DNA from: Ensifer adhaerens | GTDB lineage: Bacteria > Pseudomonadota > Alphaproteobacteria > Rhizobiales > Rhizobiaceae | Direction: 5' to 3' | Assembly: GCF_000697965.2 (NCBI RefSeq) | Contig: NZ_CP015880.1 | Location: 3,615,001 to 3,679,000, forward strand | Length of the DNA stretch: 64,000 bases | Part shown: positions 41,878 through 53,456 of the stretch, one piece after another | Numbering within the stretch: position 1 is the first letter of the stretch | Layout: each line of letters begins with the position of its first letter | Translations under genes and position numbers: made by a program | Notes under the pieces: model-generated | Told to the model about the DNA's origin: nothing | What the model saw: only the letters and a program-made list of their open reading frames with translations | Databases searched by the model: none

Positions 41878-42912
41878 ATGAGCGAGGTCAAGTCGCACGA
41901 GTTCGACTCCTTTCTCCAGAAGTCAGCCGGAATCTACCGGCTTTTCATCCTCTACGGGCCCGACCGCGGGCTCGTCTCCGAGCGTGCCACTGCAATCGCC
42001 GCCCGTTGCGGCGTGCCGCTCGACGATCCGTTTTCCCTGTTGAAGCTCGATGTCAGCGAACTGACGCAATCGCCCGGGCGGCTGCTCGATGAAGTAAACT
42101 CGATCGGCCTCTTCGGTGGAGAGAAGCTCGTCTGGGTCCGTGGCGCAGCCAATGAAAAGCCGCTGGTCGATGCGTTGCAGATCCTTTCGTCCGAGCCACC
42201 GACCGGAAGCTATGTGATCGTCGAAGCCGGCGACCTCAAGAAGGGCTCCGCACTTCGAAAGATCGGCGAGAGCGCGCGTTCGGTCGCCTGTATCGCCTGC
42301 TACAGTGACGACGCGCGCAGCCTGCAGGCGCTGATCGACAAGGAACTCGGCGACGAGAAGCTGGGCATCAGCACCGCAGCACGGCAACGGTTGCTGGAGG
42401 CGCTCGGTGGCGACCGCCTGGCCTCACGAAACGAGCTGCGCAAGCTTGCGCTCTACTGCCGTGGCAAGTCCACGGTGGACGAAGAAGACGTGCTCGATAT
42501 CGTTGGGGATGCCAGCGCCATCTCCGTCGACGATGCCGTCGATGCCGTGCTGAAGGGCGACCTCGATGGATTGCTGCATGCGATGCAGAAGATCACCACA
42601 TCCAAGACGCCGGCCTTTCTGGTGCTGCAGGCGTGCCTGCGCCAGTTTCAGCAGCTCGATGTGATGCGCGCCGAGATGGATGCAAGCCGCCAGCAGGCGG
42701 GGCAAGTGATCGCGACGCTGGGGCGTGGGCTGCACTTTCGCCGCAAGCCGATCGTCGAGGCAGCCTTGAAGCATTGGTCGAGCCCGGCCATCCGCCGCGA
42801 GCTCAATCGCCTGCAGACGACCATCTTTCAGAGCCGCAGCCGTGCGAGCCTGGAGGAAAGCCTGGTGCTGCAGAACCTGATGGCGATCGCGGTGCAATCG
42901 GCGCGACGCTGA
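41878..42912 (+). CDS. holA: DNA polymerase III delta subunit
   Basis: A 344-residue protein of HolA length. FILYGPDRGLVSERA is the degenerate nucleotide-binding start, followed by the LFGGEKLVWVRGA and RNELRKLALYCRGK stretches found in delta subunits. HolA opens the beta sliding clamp as part of the clamp loader. It completes the leuS-lptE-holA unit. The 208-bp stretch after it, up to the converging parB stop, has a GGCGCG/CGCGCC inverted repeat at 43058-43085 but no clear terminator. Confidence 0.92.
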   Translation: MSEVKSHEFDSFLQKSAGIYRLFILYGPDRGLVSERATAIAARCGVPLDDPFSLLKLDVSELTQSPGRLLDEVNSIGLFGGEKLVWVRGAANEKPLVDALQILSSEPPTGSYVIVEAGDLKKGSALRKIGESARSVACIACYSDDARSLQALIDKELGDEKLGISTAARQRLLEALGGDRLASRNELRKLALYCRGKSTVDEEDVLDIVGDASAISVDDAVDAVLKGDLDGLLHAMQKITTSKTPAFLVLQACLRQFQQLDVMRAEMDASRQQAGQVIATLGRGLHFRRKPIVEAALKHWSSPAIRRELNRLQTTIFQSRSRASLEESLVLQNLMAIAVQSARR

Positions 42913-43120
42913 CCTGCCTCTGTCGACCCAGTCCCGTTACCGCAGCCTAGTGCTCGAATTTCGCCAACAGGTCTTCAGGCTGCATGAGGGAGATGGGTGG
43001 ACCTCGCCGTCCGAAATTCAACTGGACGCCAAAAGATCTCATCATATCAAATAATTAGGCGCGCCGCTCGTTGGAGAGACGCGCCATCAATACGCCTAAG
43101 CAAAAATACGCACGAGTGGC

Positions 43121-44011
43121 TTATCGCCGCTCGAGCAGCCGGCAGATTTCTTCCAGTTGATCCAGCGTCTTGTAGGCGATGCGCAAATGACCACCGGATG
43201 CCTTGTGGTTCACGGTAACCTCAAGCCCGAGGCTATCCGACAACGTGCGCTCGAGCGCTAGCGTATCGGCATCCTTCTCGTCGCGACGGACGGTCTTGCC
43301 GTAATTCGGATCGTTCTGCGCGCGAATATCGTTCTGCGCGATGCGCTCGGCGTCACGCACCGAGAGCCCCTTGGCAATGATCGTCCGGGCGAGGGTAGCC
43401 GGATCCGAGGTCGGAATGAGTGCACGGGCATGTCCAGCCGAAAGCGCGCCTTCCGACAACATGTCCCGAACAGGTTCCGGCAGTTTCAAAAGACGCAGGC
43501 TATTGGCGACATGGCTTCGGCTCTTGCCGATGATCTCGCCGAGATCGTTCTGCGTATAGCCGTGCTCTGCGATCAACTGCTCGTAGCCAAGCGCTTCGTC
43601 GAGCGGATTGAGATCCGAGCGCTGGACGTTTTCGACGATAGCGATTTCAAGCGCCGTGCGATCGTCGACGTCGCGAATGATAACCGGGATTTCGGTGAAC
43701 CCGGCCAGTTGTGCGGCACGCCAGCGGCGCTCGCCGGCGATGATCTCGTAGCGATCGACGCCGATGGTGCGAGCAACGACAGGCTGGACAATACCATGCT
43801 GACGGATCGAATTGGCGAGATCCTGGAGTTCGGCTTCGTCGAACTGACGACGCGGGTTGCGCGGGTTGCGCGATACGAACTCGATCGGCACGCGCCGATC
43901 CGGATTGACCGGGGCAGGGGCAGCTGCCCCTGTTTGCAACGGCTGATCCATCTCGCCGATCAACGCGGCCAGTCCGCGACCAAGCCGCCTCTTCGAGCTA
44001 TCGTCGTTCAT
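43121..44011 (-). CDS. parB: Chromosome-partitioning protein ParB
   Basis: A 296-residue ParB/Spo0J. The N-terminal tail KRRLGRGLAALIGE (ParA contact) is followed by the ParB nuclease-like CTP-binding domain with NPRRQFDEAELQDLANSIRQHG and the GERRWRAAQLAG motif near residue 95. The HTH region with GYTQNDLGEIIGKSRSHVAN binds parS, and a C-terminal dimerisation domain ends LLERR. It loads at parS sites and slides along DNA. Eight parS-like sites are visible in this window. It is 35 bp behind parA in the same unit. Confidence 0.97.
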   Translation of the reverse strand: MNDDSSKRRLGRGLAALIGEMDQPLQTGAAAPAPVNPDRRVPIEFVSRNPRNPRRQFDEAELQDLANSIRQHGIVQPVVARTIGVDRYEIIAGERRWRAAQLAGFTEIPVIIRDVDDRTALEIAIVENVQRSDLNPLDEALGYEQLIAEHGYTQNDLGEIIGKSRSHVANSLRLLKLPEPVRDMLSEGALSAGHARALIPTSDPATLARTIIAKGLSVRDAERIAQNDIRAQNDPNYGKTVRRDEKDADTLALERTLSDSLGLEVTVNHKASGGHLRIAYKTLDQLEEICRLLERR

Positions 44012-44046
44012 ATCGTCACCCGAGTTAAATTACGCTACCGAAATGA

Positions 44047-44841
44047 TTATGCCGCTTTGCGCTGGCGCTCGCGTTGAATGACTTCGGAGGCCAGTTGCAG
44101 ATAGGCCTGACTGCCAGCGCACTTCAGATCATAAAGAATGGCCGGCTTGCCATAGGAAGGCGCTTCCGAGACGCGAACATTGCGCGGGATCAGGGTGTGG
44201 TAGACCTTGTCGCCGAGATGCGTCCGCACATCGCTAACAACCTGCTGTGCCAGGTTGTTGCGCGAATCGAACATGGTCAGGACGATGCCCTGGATATCCA
44301 GGCTCGGATTCACGGTTCGGCGAATCTGATCCACTGTCTCCAGCAGCTGGCTCAGACCCTCGAGCGCGAAGAACTCGCACTGCAGAGGGACAAGCACCGA
44401 ATGGGCGGCCGCCATCGCGTTCATCGTCAGCAAGTTGAACGATGGTGGGCAATCGACGAGCACGTAGGAATATTCCATCGCGGCGGGGCTAACCAAGGCC
44501 TTGCGTAAACGGAAGACACGATCCGGTTCCTGCGAAATTTCCATCTCGACGCCGAGAAGGTCCATGGTCGATGGAATGATCGAGAGGTTCGGAACGGCTG
44601 TCTGTTGAGCGATCTCGCCGATCCCGTGCGATCCCATCATCAGCTCATAGGATGACAGGTTCCGATCGCGGCGTTGAATGCCGAGCCCGGTGCTGGCGTT
44701 GCCCTGCGGGTCCAGATCAACGATCAGAACGTGTTCGCCGATAGCCGCCAATGCGGTCGCCAAATTGATGGCGGTCGTGGTTTTGCCGACGCCGCCTTTC
44801 TGATTTGCGATTGTGATGATCCGGTTTTTGCGACCAAACAT
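44047..44841 (-). CDS. parA: Chromosome-partitioning ATPase ParA
   Basis: A 264-residue Walker ATPase. The deviant Walker A motif KGGVGKTT is at residues 15-22, the A' motif IVDLDPQGNAS at ~45, and YVLVDCPPSFNLLTMNA at ~125. ParA binds DNA as an ATP dimer and is moved by ParB. I chose the ATG at 44841 (MFGRKNRIITIANQ). A GTG at 44859 overlaps the rsmG stop and could also be used. It is part of the mnmE-mnmG-rsmG-parA-parB cluster, an arrangement found next to many origins. Confidence 0.96.
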   Translation of the reverse strand: MFGRKNRIITIANQKGGVGKTTTAINLATALAAIGEHVLIVDLDPQGNASTGLGIQRRDRNLSSYELMMGSHGIGEIAQQTAVPNLSIIPSTMDLLGVEMEISQEPDRVFRLRKALVSPAAMEYSYVLVDCPPSFNLLTMNAMAAAHSVLVPLQCEFFALEGLSQLLETVDQIRRTVNPSLDIQGIVLTMFDSRNNLAQQVVSDVRTHLGDKVYHTLIPRNVRVSEAPSYGKPAILYDLKCAGSQAYLQLASEVIQRERQRKAA

Positions 44842-44855
44842 GTTTCCGCTCGCGA

Positions 44856-45497
44856 TCACTGGGCCCTGCGCGCCAGATTTGCGATCTCGAGCACGACAGA
44901 ATCCGGCTCGACCACGCTTGGATGTTTTACCAGATCAAACTGATAGCGGCCAACGGCTTTGTCGATTTCGCGCTGGTAATCCCGCCCTTTGTGGAAGTAG
45001 GCGACCGCTTTCTGCTCCTTCGCCGTCATCCATGGCGCAGAATAGTCGAGCAGCAAGGTCAAATCCGCGAGCGCGCGCGCCGAAACCGCGTCCGCGCGGG
45101 GAATCAATGCGCCTGCTTCTTCGATTCGAACCGGGTGAACCGAGCCGCGCGCACCCGTCTCGGCCAGAGCTACACGCAGAAAGGCAGCCTTCTTGTTGTT
45201 GCTTTCAACGAGATGGACCCAACCGTCGCCAAGTTCGGCGAGATAGATCGCCGTGATGACACCTGGAAAGCCGCCACCGCTGCCGAGATCGACCCAGGTC
45301 TTCGGACCGGGCGACAACTGCGCGAGCTGCAAGCTATCGACAATGTGCCGACGCCAAAGATCCTCGATAGTGGACGGCGCAACAAGATTGATCGACTTCG
45401 CCCACTTCTGAAAGAGCTTGGCAAAATGCTCCAGCCGTTCATTCGTTTCACGTGAAACACGCAGTCCGTTCAACACATCGATTGGACTCGCCTTCAT
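44856..45497 (-). CDS. rsmG: 16S rRNA m7G527 methyltransferase (RsmG/GidB)
   Basis: A 213-residue SAM-dependent methyltransferase that makes m7G527 in 16S rRNA. The SAM site [18 protein letters not shown] is near residue 68, and [16 protein letters not shown] near 135. Its start overlaps the mnmG stop by four bases (ATGA). Codons 14-18 (Val-Ser-Arg-Glu-Thr) are a full-core parS site, so this stretch of coding DNA has a second function. Loss of RsmG gives streptomycin resistance in several bacteria. Confidence 0.95.
   Translation of the reverse strand: MKASPIDVLNGLRVSRETNERLEHFAKLFQKWAKSINLVAPSTIEDLWRRHIVDSLQLAQLSPGPKTWVDLGSGGGFPGVITAIYLAELGDGWVHLVESNNKKAAFLRVALAETGARGSVHPVRIEEAGALIPRADAVSARALADLTLLLDYSAPWMTAKEQKAVAYFHKGRDYQREIDKAVGRYQFDLVKHPSVVEPDSVVLEIANLARRAQ
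45444..45459. other. parS site within rsmG
   Basis: CGTTTCACGTGAAACA matches the parS consensus at 15 of 16 bases, with a perfect 14-bp palindromic core GTTTCACGTGAAAC. It lies in codons 13-18 of rsmG, ~7 kb from the proposed oriC. Confidence 0.88.
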
Positions 45498-47377
45498 TGT
45501 ACGCCGGCCTTTTCTTCACGTTCTACGGTTCGGTTCTGACGCTTCACCCACGCCAGGATCAGCGATGCTGCTGCCGGCGTCATACCGTCGACCTTCATCA
45601 CGTGAGCCAGATTGCGGGGCGCCTGCTGCTTCAGCTTCTGCTTCAGCTCGTTGGAGAGGCCCGAGAGCATATCGAAGTCGAAGCCATCGGGTATGGCAAG
45701 ATTTTCCTCGCGCTGAATGCCGGCGATATCCGCTGCCTGCCGATCCATATAGACCGCATAGACCGCATCGATCTCAAGCGCCTCAACGACGCGCGGACCA
45801 ATCGACAACAGCTCGGGCCAGATGGGCTGCAAGCCGGCAATCGACTGATCGGGATAGGACAGGATCTCGAAAGCAGTGCGCCGTTGGCCATCCTGGTTGA
45901 GCTTAAGGCCATGACGGTTACCTTCAGCCGGGGTTACCGAGAGGCCTTTCAACAGGGCACGTCCTTCGTCGAAACGCGCGCGCCAATCGACAAAGCGTTC
46001 GCGCCGCGCAGCCGAGATGCAGCCGACCTCCATTGCAAGCGGTGTCAGGCGCGCATCGGCATTGTCGGCCCGCAGCGACAATCGATACTCCGCGCGGGAG
46101 GTGAACATGCGATAGGGCTCGGTGATCCCGCGCGACGTCAGGTCGTCGATCATGACACCAATATAGGACTGCGTTCGGCTGAACACGATTTCGTGACGGT
46201 TGGTCGCGGCCAAGGCGGCGTTCAAGCCGGCAACAAGACCTTGCGCGCCGGCTTCCTCATAGCCGGTCGTACCGTTGATTTGACCGGCGAGGAAAAGCCC
46301 TGGCATCTTGCGGACGGCAAGGGTCGCGTTCAGTTCACGCGGGTCGACGTGATCGTACTCGATGGCATAACCAGGCTGCAGTATCGCGACATTCTCCAAT
46401 CCCGGGATCGTCTTGATAAAGGCTTCCTGGATGTCAGCCGGCAGCGACGTCGAAATGCCGTTCGGGTAGATCGTATCGTCGTCGAGACCCTCCGGTTCCA
46501 GGAAGATCTGGTGGCCATCACGCTCGCCGAATCGTACGATCTTGTCCTCGATGGACGGACAATAGCGCGGTCCGACACCCTCGATCTGTCCCGAGTACAT
46601 CGCCGACTTGCCGATATTGTCGGTAATAATCTTGTGCGTCTCTTCCGTCGTCCGCGTCACACCGCAATCGATCTGGCGATTCACGATCCCGTCGGTCATG
46701 AACGAGAAGGGCACGGGATCTTCGTCTGGACCTTGCCGGCCAACACGCGCCCAGTCAATGGTGCGTCCATCCAGGCGGGCGGGCGTTCCGGTCTTCAGGC
46801 GGCCGAGCCGCAACCCAAAACGCAGCAAGGTTCCCGAGAGCCCGACGGACGGTTCCTCACCGACGCGACCGGCCGGTATCTTCTGATCGCCAATATGGAT
46901 GAGGCCCTTCAAGAACGTGCCCGTCGTCAGAACAACGGAGTTCGCTTGAAAGCTGCGGCCGTCCTTCATGACGACACCGTGGATGCGGCCTTGCTCTTCC
47001 AGAAGGTCGAAGGCATCGCCCTCGATAACGGTCAGATTCTCGATGGCAGCGATCTCCCGCTGCATGGCTTCGCGATAGAGGCGGCGATCGGCTTGCGTAC
47101 GCGGTCCGCGCACTGCCGGACCCTTACGGCGGTTGAGCAAACGAAACTGAATACCGCCGGCATCAGCGACGCGCCCCATCAAGCCGTCCATCGCGTCGAT
47201 CTCGCGGACCAGATGTCCTTTTCCCAAGCCGCCGATCGCCGGGTTGCAGGACATAACGCCGATCGTGGATGCCTTGTGCGTGATCAACGCTGTGTTGGAG
47301 CCCAGACGCGCAGCCGCAGCCGCGGCTTCGCAGCCGGCATGGCCACCGCCAATGACGATTACGTCAAATTGCATCAT
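45494..47377 (-). CDS. mnmG: tRNA uridine-5-carboxymethylaminomethyl synthesis enzyme MnmG (GidA)
   Basis: A 627-residue FAD protein of standard length. The dinucleotide site [20 protein letters not shown] is at the very N-terminus; [15 protein letters not shown] and the cysteine-bearing signatures [12 protein letters not shown] and [18 protein letters not shown] are MnmG marks. With MnmE it modifies the wobble uridine of several tRNAs. Two adjacent ATG codons can start it. It is followed by rsmG with a four-base overlap. A parS site lies between its start and the mnmE stop. Confidence 0.97.
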   Translation of the reverse strand: MMQFDVIVIGGGHAGCEAAAAAARLGSNTALITHKASTIGVMSCNPAIGGLGKGHLVREIDAMDGLMGRVADAGGIQFRLLNRRKGPAVRGPRTQADRRLYREAMQREIAAIENLTVIEGDAFDLLEEQGRIHGVVMKDGRSFQANSVVLTTGTFLKGLIHIGDQKIPAGRVGEEPSVGLSGTLLRFGLRLGRLKTGTPARLDGRTIDWARVGRQGPDEDPVPFSFMTDGIVNRQIDCGVTRTTEETHKIITDNIGKSAMYSGQIEGVGPRYCPSIEDKIVRFGERDGHQIFLEPEGLDDDTIYPNGISTSLPADIQEAFIKTIPGLENVAILQPGYAIEYDHVDPRELNATLAVRKMPGLFLAGQINGTTGYEEAGAQGLVAGLNAALAATNRHEIVFSRTQSYIGVMIDDLTSRGITEPYRMFTSRAEYRLSLRADNADARLTPLAMEVGCISAARRERFVDWRARFDEGRALLKGLSVTPAEGNRHGLKLNQDGQRRTAFEILSYPDQSIAGLQPIWPELLSIGPRVVEALEIDAVYAVYMDRQAADIAGIQREENLAIPDGFDFDMLSGLSNELKQKLKQQAPRNLAHVMKVDGMTPAAASLILAWVKRQNRTVEREEKAGVQ

Positions 47378-47409
47378 TGCCTCTTCTCCGGGGTTGACCC
47401 GGCACGAAT

Positions 47410-47425
47410 CGTTTCACGTGAAACA
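47410..47425. other. parS site between mnmE and mnmG
   Basis: CGTTTCACGTGAAACA, identical to the site at 45444 (15 of 16 consensus bases). A GAATC (GANTC) motif abuts it at 47406-47410, sharing the outermost base. Confidence 0.88.
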
Positions 47426-47467
47426 CAACGAAGGACTCGCACACGTTGTATTGCACTGGCCTACTGG

Positions 47468-48796
47468 TTATTTCCCGATACAGAATTCAGAAAATATCAC
47501 ATCGAGAAGGTTCTCAACATCCACGCGGCCGGTTATCCGTCCAATTGCGTCGCCAGCAAGGCGCAACAGTTCCGCGCGTATATCCAGCCCCAAGTCCTGA
47601 CTTGCCAAGCTGTCGTCGATCGACCGCTGCGCCTGCCGGAGACTATCGACATGGCGCCGCCGCGAAGGCAGCGACAGCGAGGTCCGCCCACTGAGATCCG
47701 GCAGGTGCGCCGCGATCGCGTCCAGCAGTCGCTCCATGCCTTCGCCGGTTCTCGTCGAGACCAACACATCCACGGCCCCCTCGCGCCAGCCATCACTGCC
47801 GCGATCAAGTTTGGTTCCAACCCGTAGCACGGGCGTCGTGTCGGATGGGAAGTCGGACATGACATCAAAACCGTCCGGCGCATCGGCCAACAGCAAGATC
47901 AGATCTGCTCTCTCGATAATTTCTCGTGCGCGACGAATACCTTCTTGCTCTACTCTCTCGTCGGTTTCCCGCAGCCCCGCCGTATCGTAGAGCTTAACGG
48001 AGAATCCGGCTAAGGAAACGTCCACGGAAAGAACGTCGCGGGTCGTACCAGCAATCTCGGTGACGATTGCAATGTCACGCTGGGCCAGTGCATTGAGCAA
48101 GCTCGACTTGCCGGCGTTCGGCGCACCGGCGATGACGATCTTCAGGCCGTCGCGGATGATCTCCGCGATCGGCGCATCGGCAATATGTGCTGCTATCTCT
48201 TGCGACAGCATGGACATATCCTGCCAGATGCGCTCGCTGACCGAGCCCGGCACATCGTCTTCATCGGCAAAATCGAGCTCGGCCTCGATCATCGCCCGCG
48301 CATGGGTCAAGCGCTTCGCCCAGCCGGCATAGATCTTTGATTGTCCACCGCCGGAGTGTTCGATCGCGAGCCGGCGCTGCATCTCGGTTTCCGCAGCAAT
48401 CAGGTCGGCGAGACCCTCCACCTCGACCAGGTCAAGCTTGCCGTTCTGGAAGGCGCGGCGCGAAAACTCACCGGCTTCCGCATGGCGCAAACCCTCGAGC
48501 TTCGAGAGTTCCTCAAGCAAGGCGTTTACTGCCGCCCGACCACCATGGATCTGAAGCTCGGCGCAGTCTTCTCCTGTAAAGGAGGCAGGTCCGCGAAAAT
48601 AGAGAACAAGGCCGCTGTCGATGACATCGCCGTTACGGGACCGAATCGATCTAAATGTCGCCGACCGAGGTGTTGGCACACCACCACACAACGCCTGCAA
48701 CACCGCTTCGGTGCGCCCGCCGCTGATACGCACGACTGCGACGCCGGCGGGCAGAGATCCGCTGGAAAGCGCATAAATCGTGTGCGTCGCTGTCAT
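47468..48796 (-). CDS. mnmE: tRNA modification GTPase MnmE (TrmE)
   Basis: A 442-residue GTPase partner of MnmG. The N-terminal folate-binding domain starts [21 protein letters not shown]; the G domain lies at about 210-370 with the P-loop [14 protein letters not shown], switch-region [13 protein letters not shown] and [10 protein letters not shown]. The C-terminal CIGK is the catalytic CxGK end. The start ATG at 48796 is preferred over one nine codons upstream, since [13 protein letters not shown] matches the family start. Confidence 0.96.
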   Translation of the reverse strand: MTATHTIYALSSGSLPAGVAVVRISGGRTEAVLQALCGGVPTPRSATFRSIRSRNGDVIDSGLVLYFRGPASFTGEDCAELQIHGGRAAVNALLEELSKLEGLRHAEAGEFSRRAFQNGKLDLVEVEGLADLIAAETEMQRRLAIEHSGGGQSKIYAGWAKRLTHARAMIEAELDFADEDDVPGSVSERIWQDMSMLSQEIAAHIADAPIAEIIRDGLKIVIAGAPNAGKSSLLNALAQRDIAIVTEIAGTTRDVLSVDVSLAGFSVKLYDTAGLRETDERVEQEGIRRAREIIERADLILLLADAPDGFDVMSDFPSDTTPVLRVGTKLDRGSDGWREGAVDVLVSTRTGEGMERLLDAIAAHLPDLSGRTSLSLPSRRRHVDSLRQAQRSIDDSLASQDLGLDIRAELLRLAGDAIGRITGRVDVENLLDVIFSEFCIGK

Positions 48797-49001
48797 GGGC
48801 TCACCTGAAAAGACCGCGGACACGCAGGGCGCGTCGATGGTCGATGCAATGGGGATCGTCGAAGTTCCGGACCGGATCGTTCCGCTTCGCGGAGCGCGCT
48901 CACGCGGGGCAAACGCTATCTCAATGGGTCGGCGTGCTTATGCCGAAAGAATGCCGAAATTTCAAGGCCTCGCCGTATCCTCGTATTTCACGGTGCGCAC
49001 G

Positions 49002-49017
49002 TGTTTCACGTGAATCA
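49002..49017. other. parS site, GANTC variant
   Basis: TGTTTCACGTGAATCA has a perfect left half and core; the right arm reads GAATC (49012-49016), a GANTC motif. Intergenic, ~3.2 kb from the proposed oriC. Confidence 0.8.
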
Positions 49018-49110
49018 GCAGAAACGGTGTCTGTCTGATTGCGGGCCTAGTCGGAGATTGTTGCGAAACCGAATCGAATGACCGGAGAATCCGGCTAAGG
49101 TTTCGAAACG

Positions 49111-49140
49111 AGAAAACCGGCCGACGCGTGGTCGACCGGT
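49111..49140 (-). terminator. Terminator of rho
   Basis: On the minus strand ACCGGTCGAC and GTCGGCCGGT form a 10-bp stem (one G-U pair) with a 5-base loop, followed by TTTTC, 26 bp past the rho stop. Confidence 0.75.
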
Positions 49141-49165
49141 CCCAAAGTCGGATGATGAACGCGTC

Positions 49166-50431
<1,266 letters not shown>

Positions 50432-50552
50432 GAAGGATCCATGTTTGGTATGGGTAGTGGGGAGATGGCGAGTATTCGTTAGGGAGCTGCAGCAGGAAGG
50501 GGCAGGCTCTTGTCTTTGTCACAAGCCATGAAGAGGAGATGGCAGAAAATAG

Positions 50553-50568
50553 CGATTCACGTGAAACC
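50553..50568. other. parS-like site, GANTC variant
   Basis: CGATTCACGTGAAACC; the left arm reads GATTC (50554-50558), a GANTC motif, and the core TTCACGTGAAAC is intact. It lies in the rho upstream region, ~1.6 kb from the proposed oriC. Confidence 0.72.
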
Positions 50569-50625
50569 CTGCAAGGGGCTGTCGCAAATTAGAAACGCCT
50601 ATGACAGGCCGCAAATCGATTAAAT

Positions 50626-51165
50626 TCAGAATGGCTTCACGACGACCATGATGACGATGAGGATCATCAAGACGGTAGGCGCCTCGTTCATCAACCGCCA
50701 ATAGCGCGCATCGTGCCTGTTCTCGTCGCGCTGAAAGGCGCGCACAGCACGGCTGAAACGCATGTGGACACCGGTCAGCAGCACCACGAACAGAAGCTTG
50801 GCATGCAGCCACCCACCCTGGAAGCCATAAATGCTCCAGGCCAGATAAAGCCCGAGCACCCAGGAAATCATCATGGCCGGGTTCATGATGACTTTCAGGA
50901 GCCGCAACTCCATCATCTTGAAGGTTTCCGACTGGGCGGAGCCGGGCTCCGCATCCGTGTGGTAGATGAACAGCCTGGGCATGTAGAGCAACGCCGCCAT
51001 CCAGGACATCACGGCGATAACATGCAGCGCCTTGATCCAGAGATAGAGATCATCCGGGCGCCAGACGAACAGACCGACGAGAAGCGCCACGAACGCACCA
51101 AGCGCGATCGCTGCCCTGAGCCGCGCCCTGTTGCCCGGCGCCCGGTCGGTCTGCTTCTCCGCCAT
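50626..51165 (-). CDS. hemJ: Protoporphyrinogen IX oxidase HemJ
   Basis: A 179-residue membrane protein with about four spans. The stretches LYLWIKALHVIAVMSWMAAL, LYMPRLFIYH and WLHAKLLFVVLLTGVHM carry the conserved histidines of HemJ, the heme-dependent oxidase that turns protoporphyrinogen IX into protoporphyrin in bacteria without HemY or HemG. The ATG at 51165 shares one base with the hemE stop (TGATG), so hemE and hemJ, two steps of heme synthesis, are coupled. A GTG three bases upstream is an alternative start. Confidence 0.94.
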   Translation of the reverse strand: MAEKQTDRAPGNRARLRAAIALGAFVALLVGLFVWRPDDLYLWIKALHVIAVMSWMAALLYMPRLFIYHTDAEPGSAQSETFKMMELRLLKVIMNPAMMISWVLGLYLAWSIYGFQGGWLHAKLLFVVLLTGVHMRFSRAVRAFQRDENRHDARYWRLMNEAPTVLMILIVIMVVVKPF

Positions 51166-52196
51166 CACCGCGCTCCACGAACCCGGGCAACCAGCGCCGA
51201 GACATGATCGGGATCGGCCTGCGGCGTTATGCCATGGCCGAGATTGAAGATCAGCGGACCGTGACCGAGTGCGTCGAGAATGCGGTCAATGCCTTCCTCA
51301 AGCGCCACGCCGCCGGCAACGACCCGCATCGGATCGAGATTGCCCTGTATCGGCCCTTCCTTCTGCAGATCCTTCGCAAAGGAAAGCGGAACGGTCCAGT
51401 CGAGACCGATCGCGTCAGCACCGGTCGCCTGCCGATATCCGTTCAACAGCTGCCCCGCGCCCTTCGCAAAGGCGATGATCCTTGCCTGCGGCCGCTGCGC
51501 CCGAACGGAGGCGATGATCCGCTGCACCGGCTTGACGGCGTAGCGGGCGAATTCCTCCTCACCGAGAACACCTGCCCAGGAATCGAAGATCTGCACGGCA
51601 TCGGCGCCGGCATCGATCTGTCGCACGAGATATTCAGCCGATACATCCGCCAGAAAGCCGAGCAGATGATCGAAGGCTTCGGGATTGCGATACGCGAAGA
51701 GACGGGCAGGGGCCTGGTCCGGCGTCCCCTGGCCGGCGATCATATAGGTCGCAACCGTCCAGGGAGCGCCACAGAAGCCGAGCAGGGTCGTTTCCGAGGG
51801 AAGCTCTGCGCGCAACCGCGAAACCGTCTCAAAGACCGGCTGGAGGTGTTCAGAGATGCCCTCAGGCTTCAGGAGACGGATACCATCAGCATCGATCGGG
51901 TCCATTCGTGGCCCATGGCCTTCCTCGAAGCGCACGTTGCGTTTCAGCGCATCGGGAATGACCAGGATGTCGGAGAAGAGAATGGCGGCATCGAAAGCGT
52001 AGCGACGGATCGGCTGCAATGTGACCTCGACTGCGAGATCGGGCGTGTAGCAAAGATCGAGGAAGCTTCCGGCTACGGCGCGCGTTGCCCTGTACTCGGG
52101 CAGGTAGCGTCCCGCCTGGCGCATGAGCCAGATCGGAGGAGGTGACACCGTCTTCCCTACCAAAACCTCCAGAACCTTTCTGCGTGTTTCGGTCAC
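51165..52196 (-). CDS. hemE: Uroporphyrinogen decarboxylase
   Basis: A 343-residue enzyme removing four carboxyl groups from uroporphyrinogen III to give coproporphyrinogen III. The hallmark [17 protein letters not shown] is near residue 20, the catalytic aspartate region [11 protein letters not shown] near 78, and [13 protein letters not shown] near 140. I prefer a GTG start at 52196 with GGGAGAG eight bases ahead; a TTG nine codons upstream (52223) keeps the frame open. In Caulobacter hemE borders the chromosome origin, and the same seems true here. Confidence 0.95.
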   Translation of the reverse strand: MTETRRKVLEVLVGKTVSPPPIWLMRQAGRYLPEYRATRAVAGSFLDLCYTPDLAVEVTLQPIRRYAFDAAILFSDILVIPDALKRNVRFEEGHGPRMDPIDADGIRLLKPEGISEHLQPVFETVSRLRAELPSETTLLGFCGAPWTVATYMIAGQGTPDQAPARLFAYRNPEAFDHLLGFLADVSAEYLVRQIDAGADAVQIFDSWAGVLGEEEFARYAVKPVQRIIASVRAQRPQARIIAFAKGAGQLLNGYRQATGADAIGLDWTVPLSFAKDLQKEGPIQGNLDPMRVVAGGVALEEGIDRILDALGHGPLIFNLGHGITPQADPDHVSALVARVRGAR

Positions 52197-52603
52197 GGAT
52201 CGTCTCTCCCAATTAAAAATCAAAGATATTTAGAAGGTTTCTATTTCTTAGAGTCGGTGGGTATCAAGGATTAAAACAACGCACTGACTTGTCCACGACC
52301 GGCGATCACGACGCTCAGCGAAGGGACAATGAGTTCGATCTCTGGAAAAACAGCGTGGTCAATCTCAGAAAGGCATTTTGAATCAGTTCTTTAAGTCGCG
52401 TTCGATTTTTGACGCGCCTGTGGAAAAGCAGTTGATATCCGTGACACTTTGTCCGCGCCGTGAGTCTTGTCCACATCCGCCACGAAACAATGTCCGCCGC
52501 AGCCCCAATTGTGAATAACTCGGCTGTTTTCCACTTGCCTGGATCCAGGCCCCGTCGTTAGCTGTGTTTCATCCCGGCTTATCAACAGCACCAGGAGAAT
52601 TGC
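52197..52603. other. Probable chromosomal origin of replication (oriC)
   Basis: This 407-bp gap between the divergent hemE and ppsR genes holds six 9-mers matching TTWTNCACA with at most two mismatches: 52289-52297 (TTGTCCACG), 52419-52427 (reverse of TTTTCCACA), 52467-52475 (TTGTCCACA), 52510-52518 (reverse of TTATTCACA), 52527-52535 (TTTTCCACT) and 52579-52587 (TTATCAACA). The hemE side (52210-52280) is clearly AT-rich and could be the unwinding element. GANTC sites lie at 52251, 52380 and 52462. No full TTAA-N7-TTAA CtrA site was found. Caulobacter also has its origin beside hemE, and parAB and gyrB flank the region here. Confidence 0.85.
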
Positions 52604-53425
52604 GTGGAGAACAAGAAAAACTACTTCCACCTTCACCTGATTTCGGACTCAACGGGCGAGACTCTGATTGCCGCCGGGCGCGCCGCCGCGGCCCAATTTC
52701 AAAGCTCGCATGCGCTCGAGCACGTCTATCCGCTGATCCGGAACCGCAAACAGCTGCTGCAGGTTCTCGACGCGATCGACGGCGCACCGGGCATCGTTCT
52801 CTATACAATCGTCGACCGCGAACTCGCCGATATCATCGATCGCCGTTGCCGCGAGATGGGCGTCCCTTGCGTCTCCGTGCTGGATCCCATCATCGACCTC
52901 TTTCAGTCCTATCTGGGATCCCCGTCGCGGCGGAGATCCGGTGCTCAGCATGTGATGGATGCGGAATATTTCGCGCGCATCGACGCGCTCAATTTCACCA
53001 TGGACCATGACGACGGTCAGCTGCCGGCGGATTTCGACGACGCGGATGTCGTCCTCATCGGCATCAGCCGGACGTCGAAGACGCCGACCAGCATCTATCT
53101 CGCCAACCGTGGCATCAAGACAGCGAACATCCCGATTGTCCCCGGCGTACCGTTGCCTGAAAGATTGATGGAAGCGACGAAGCCGCTCGTCGTCGGGTTG
53201 ATCGCGACGGCCGACCGTATCTCGCAAGTGCGCCAGCACCGGGTGCTCGGAACGACGCAAGGCTTTCACGGCGATGAGTACACCGACAAGGCCTCGATCA
53301 CCGAGGAACTGAAATATGCCCGGTCGCTCTGTGCGCGCAACAATTGGCCCGTCATCGATGTCACCCGCCGTTCGATAGAGGAAACGGCAGCGGCAATCGT
53401 TGCCCTGCGTCCACGTCTGCGTTAG
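52604..53425 (+). CDS. ppsR: Pyruvate,phosphate dikinase regulatory protein (DUF299)
   Basis: A 273-residue bifunctional kinase/pyrophosphorylase of the DUF299 family, which inactivates PPDK or PEP synthase by ADP-dependent phosphorylation of a threonine and reverses it with phosphate. Visible are [14 protein letters not shown] at the start and [23 protein letters not shown], the P-loop-like site, at ~150. It starts with GTG at 52604 behind CAGGAGAAT. It is the first gene rightward from oriC and heads the ppsR-maf-aroE-coaE-dnaQ series. Confidence 0.93.
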   Translation: MENKKNYFHLHLISDSTGETLIAAGRAAAAQFQSSHALEHVYPLIRNRKQLLQVLDAIDGAPGIVLYTIVDRELADIIDRRCREMGVPCVSVLDPIIDLFQSYLGSPSRRRSGAQHVMDAEYFARIDALNFTMDHDDGQLPADFDDADVVLIGISRTSKTPTSIYLANRGIKTANIPIVPGVPLPERLMEATKPLVVGLIATADRISQVRQHRVLGTTQGFHGDEYTDKASITEELKYARSLCARNNWPVIDVTRRSIEETAAAIVALRPRLR

Positions 53426-53456
53426 AGCGGATTCGAACAATTCGGGAACTTGAATG

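Larger units (their letters stand above)
48797..49165. other. Non-coding stretch between rho and mnmE
   Basis: No supported gene lies in these ~370 bases. It holds the mnmE upstream region, a parS site at 49002, an 18-bp sequence (49083-49100) that recurs exactly inside mnmE, and the rho terminator at 49111-49140. Confidence 0.6.

Noticed and set aside
43058..43085. GGCGCG / CGCGCC inverted repeat after parB as a terminator
   Set aside because: The stem is short with a long loop, and the following AT stretch is not a T-tract; too weak to call.
52197..52603. CtrA-binding sites in the proposed oriC
   Set aside because: Several TTAA half-sites exist (52213, 52271, 52391), but none has a partner at the required 7-base spacing.
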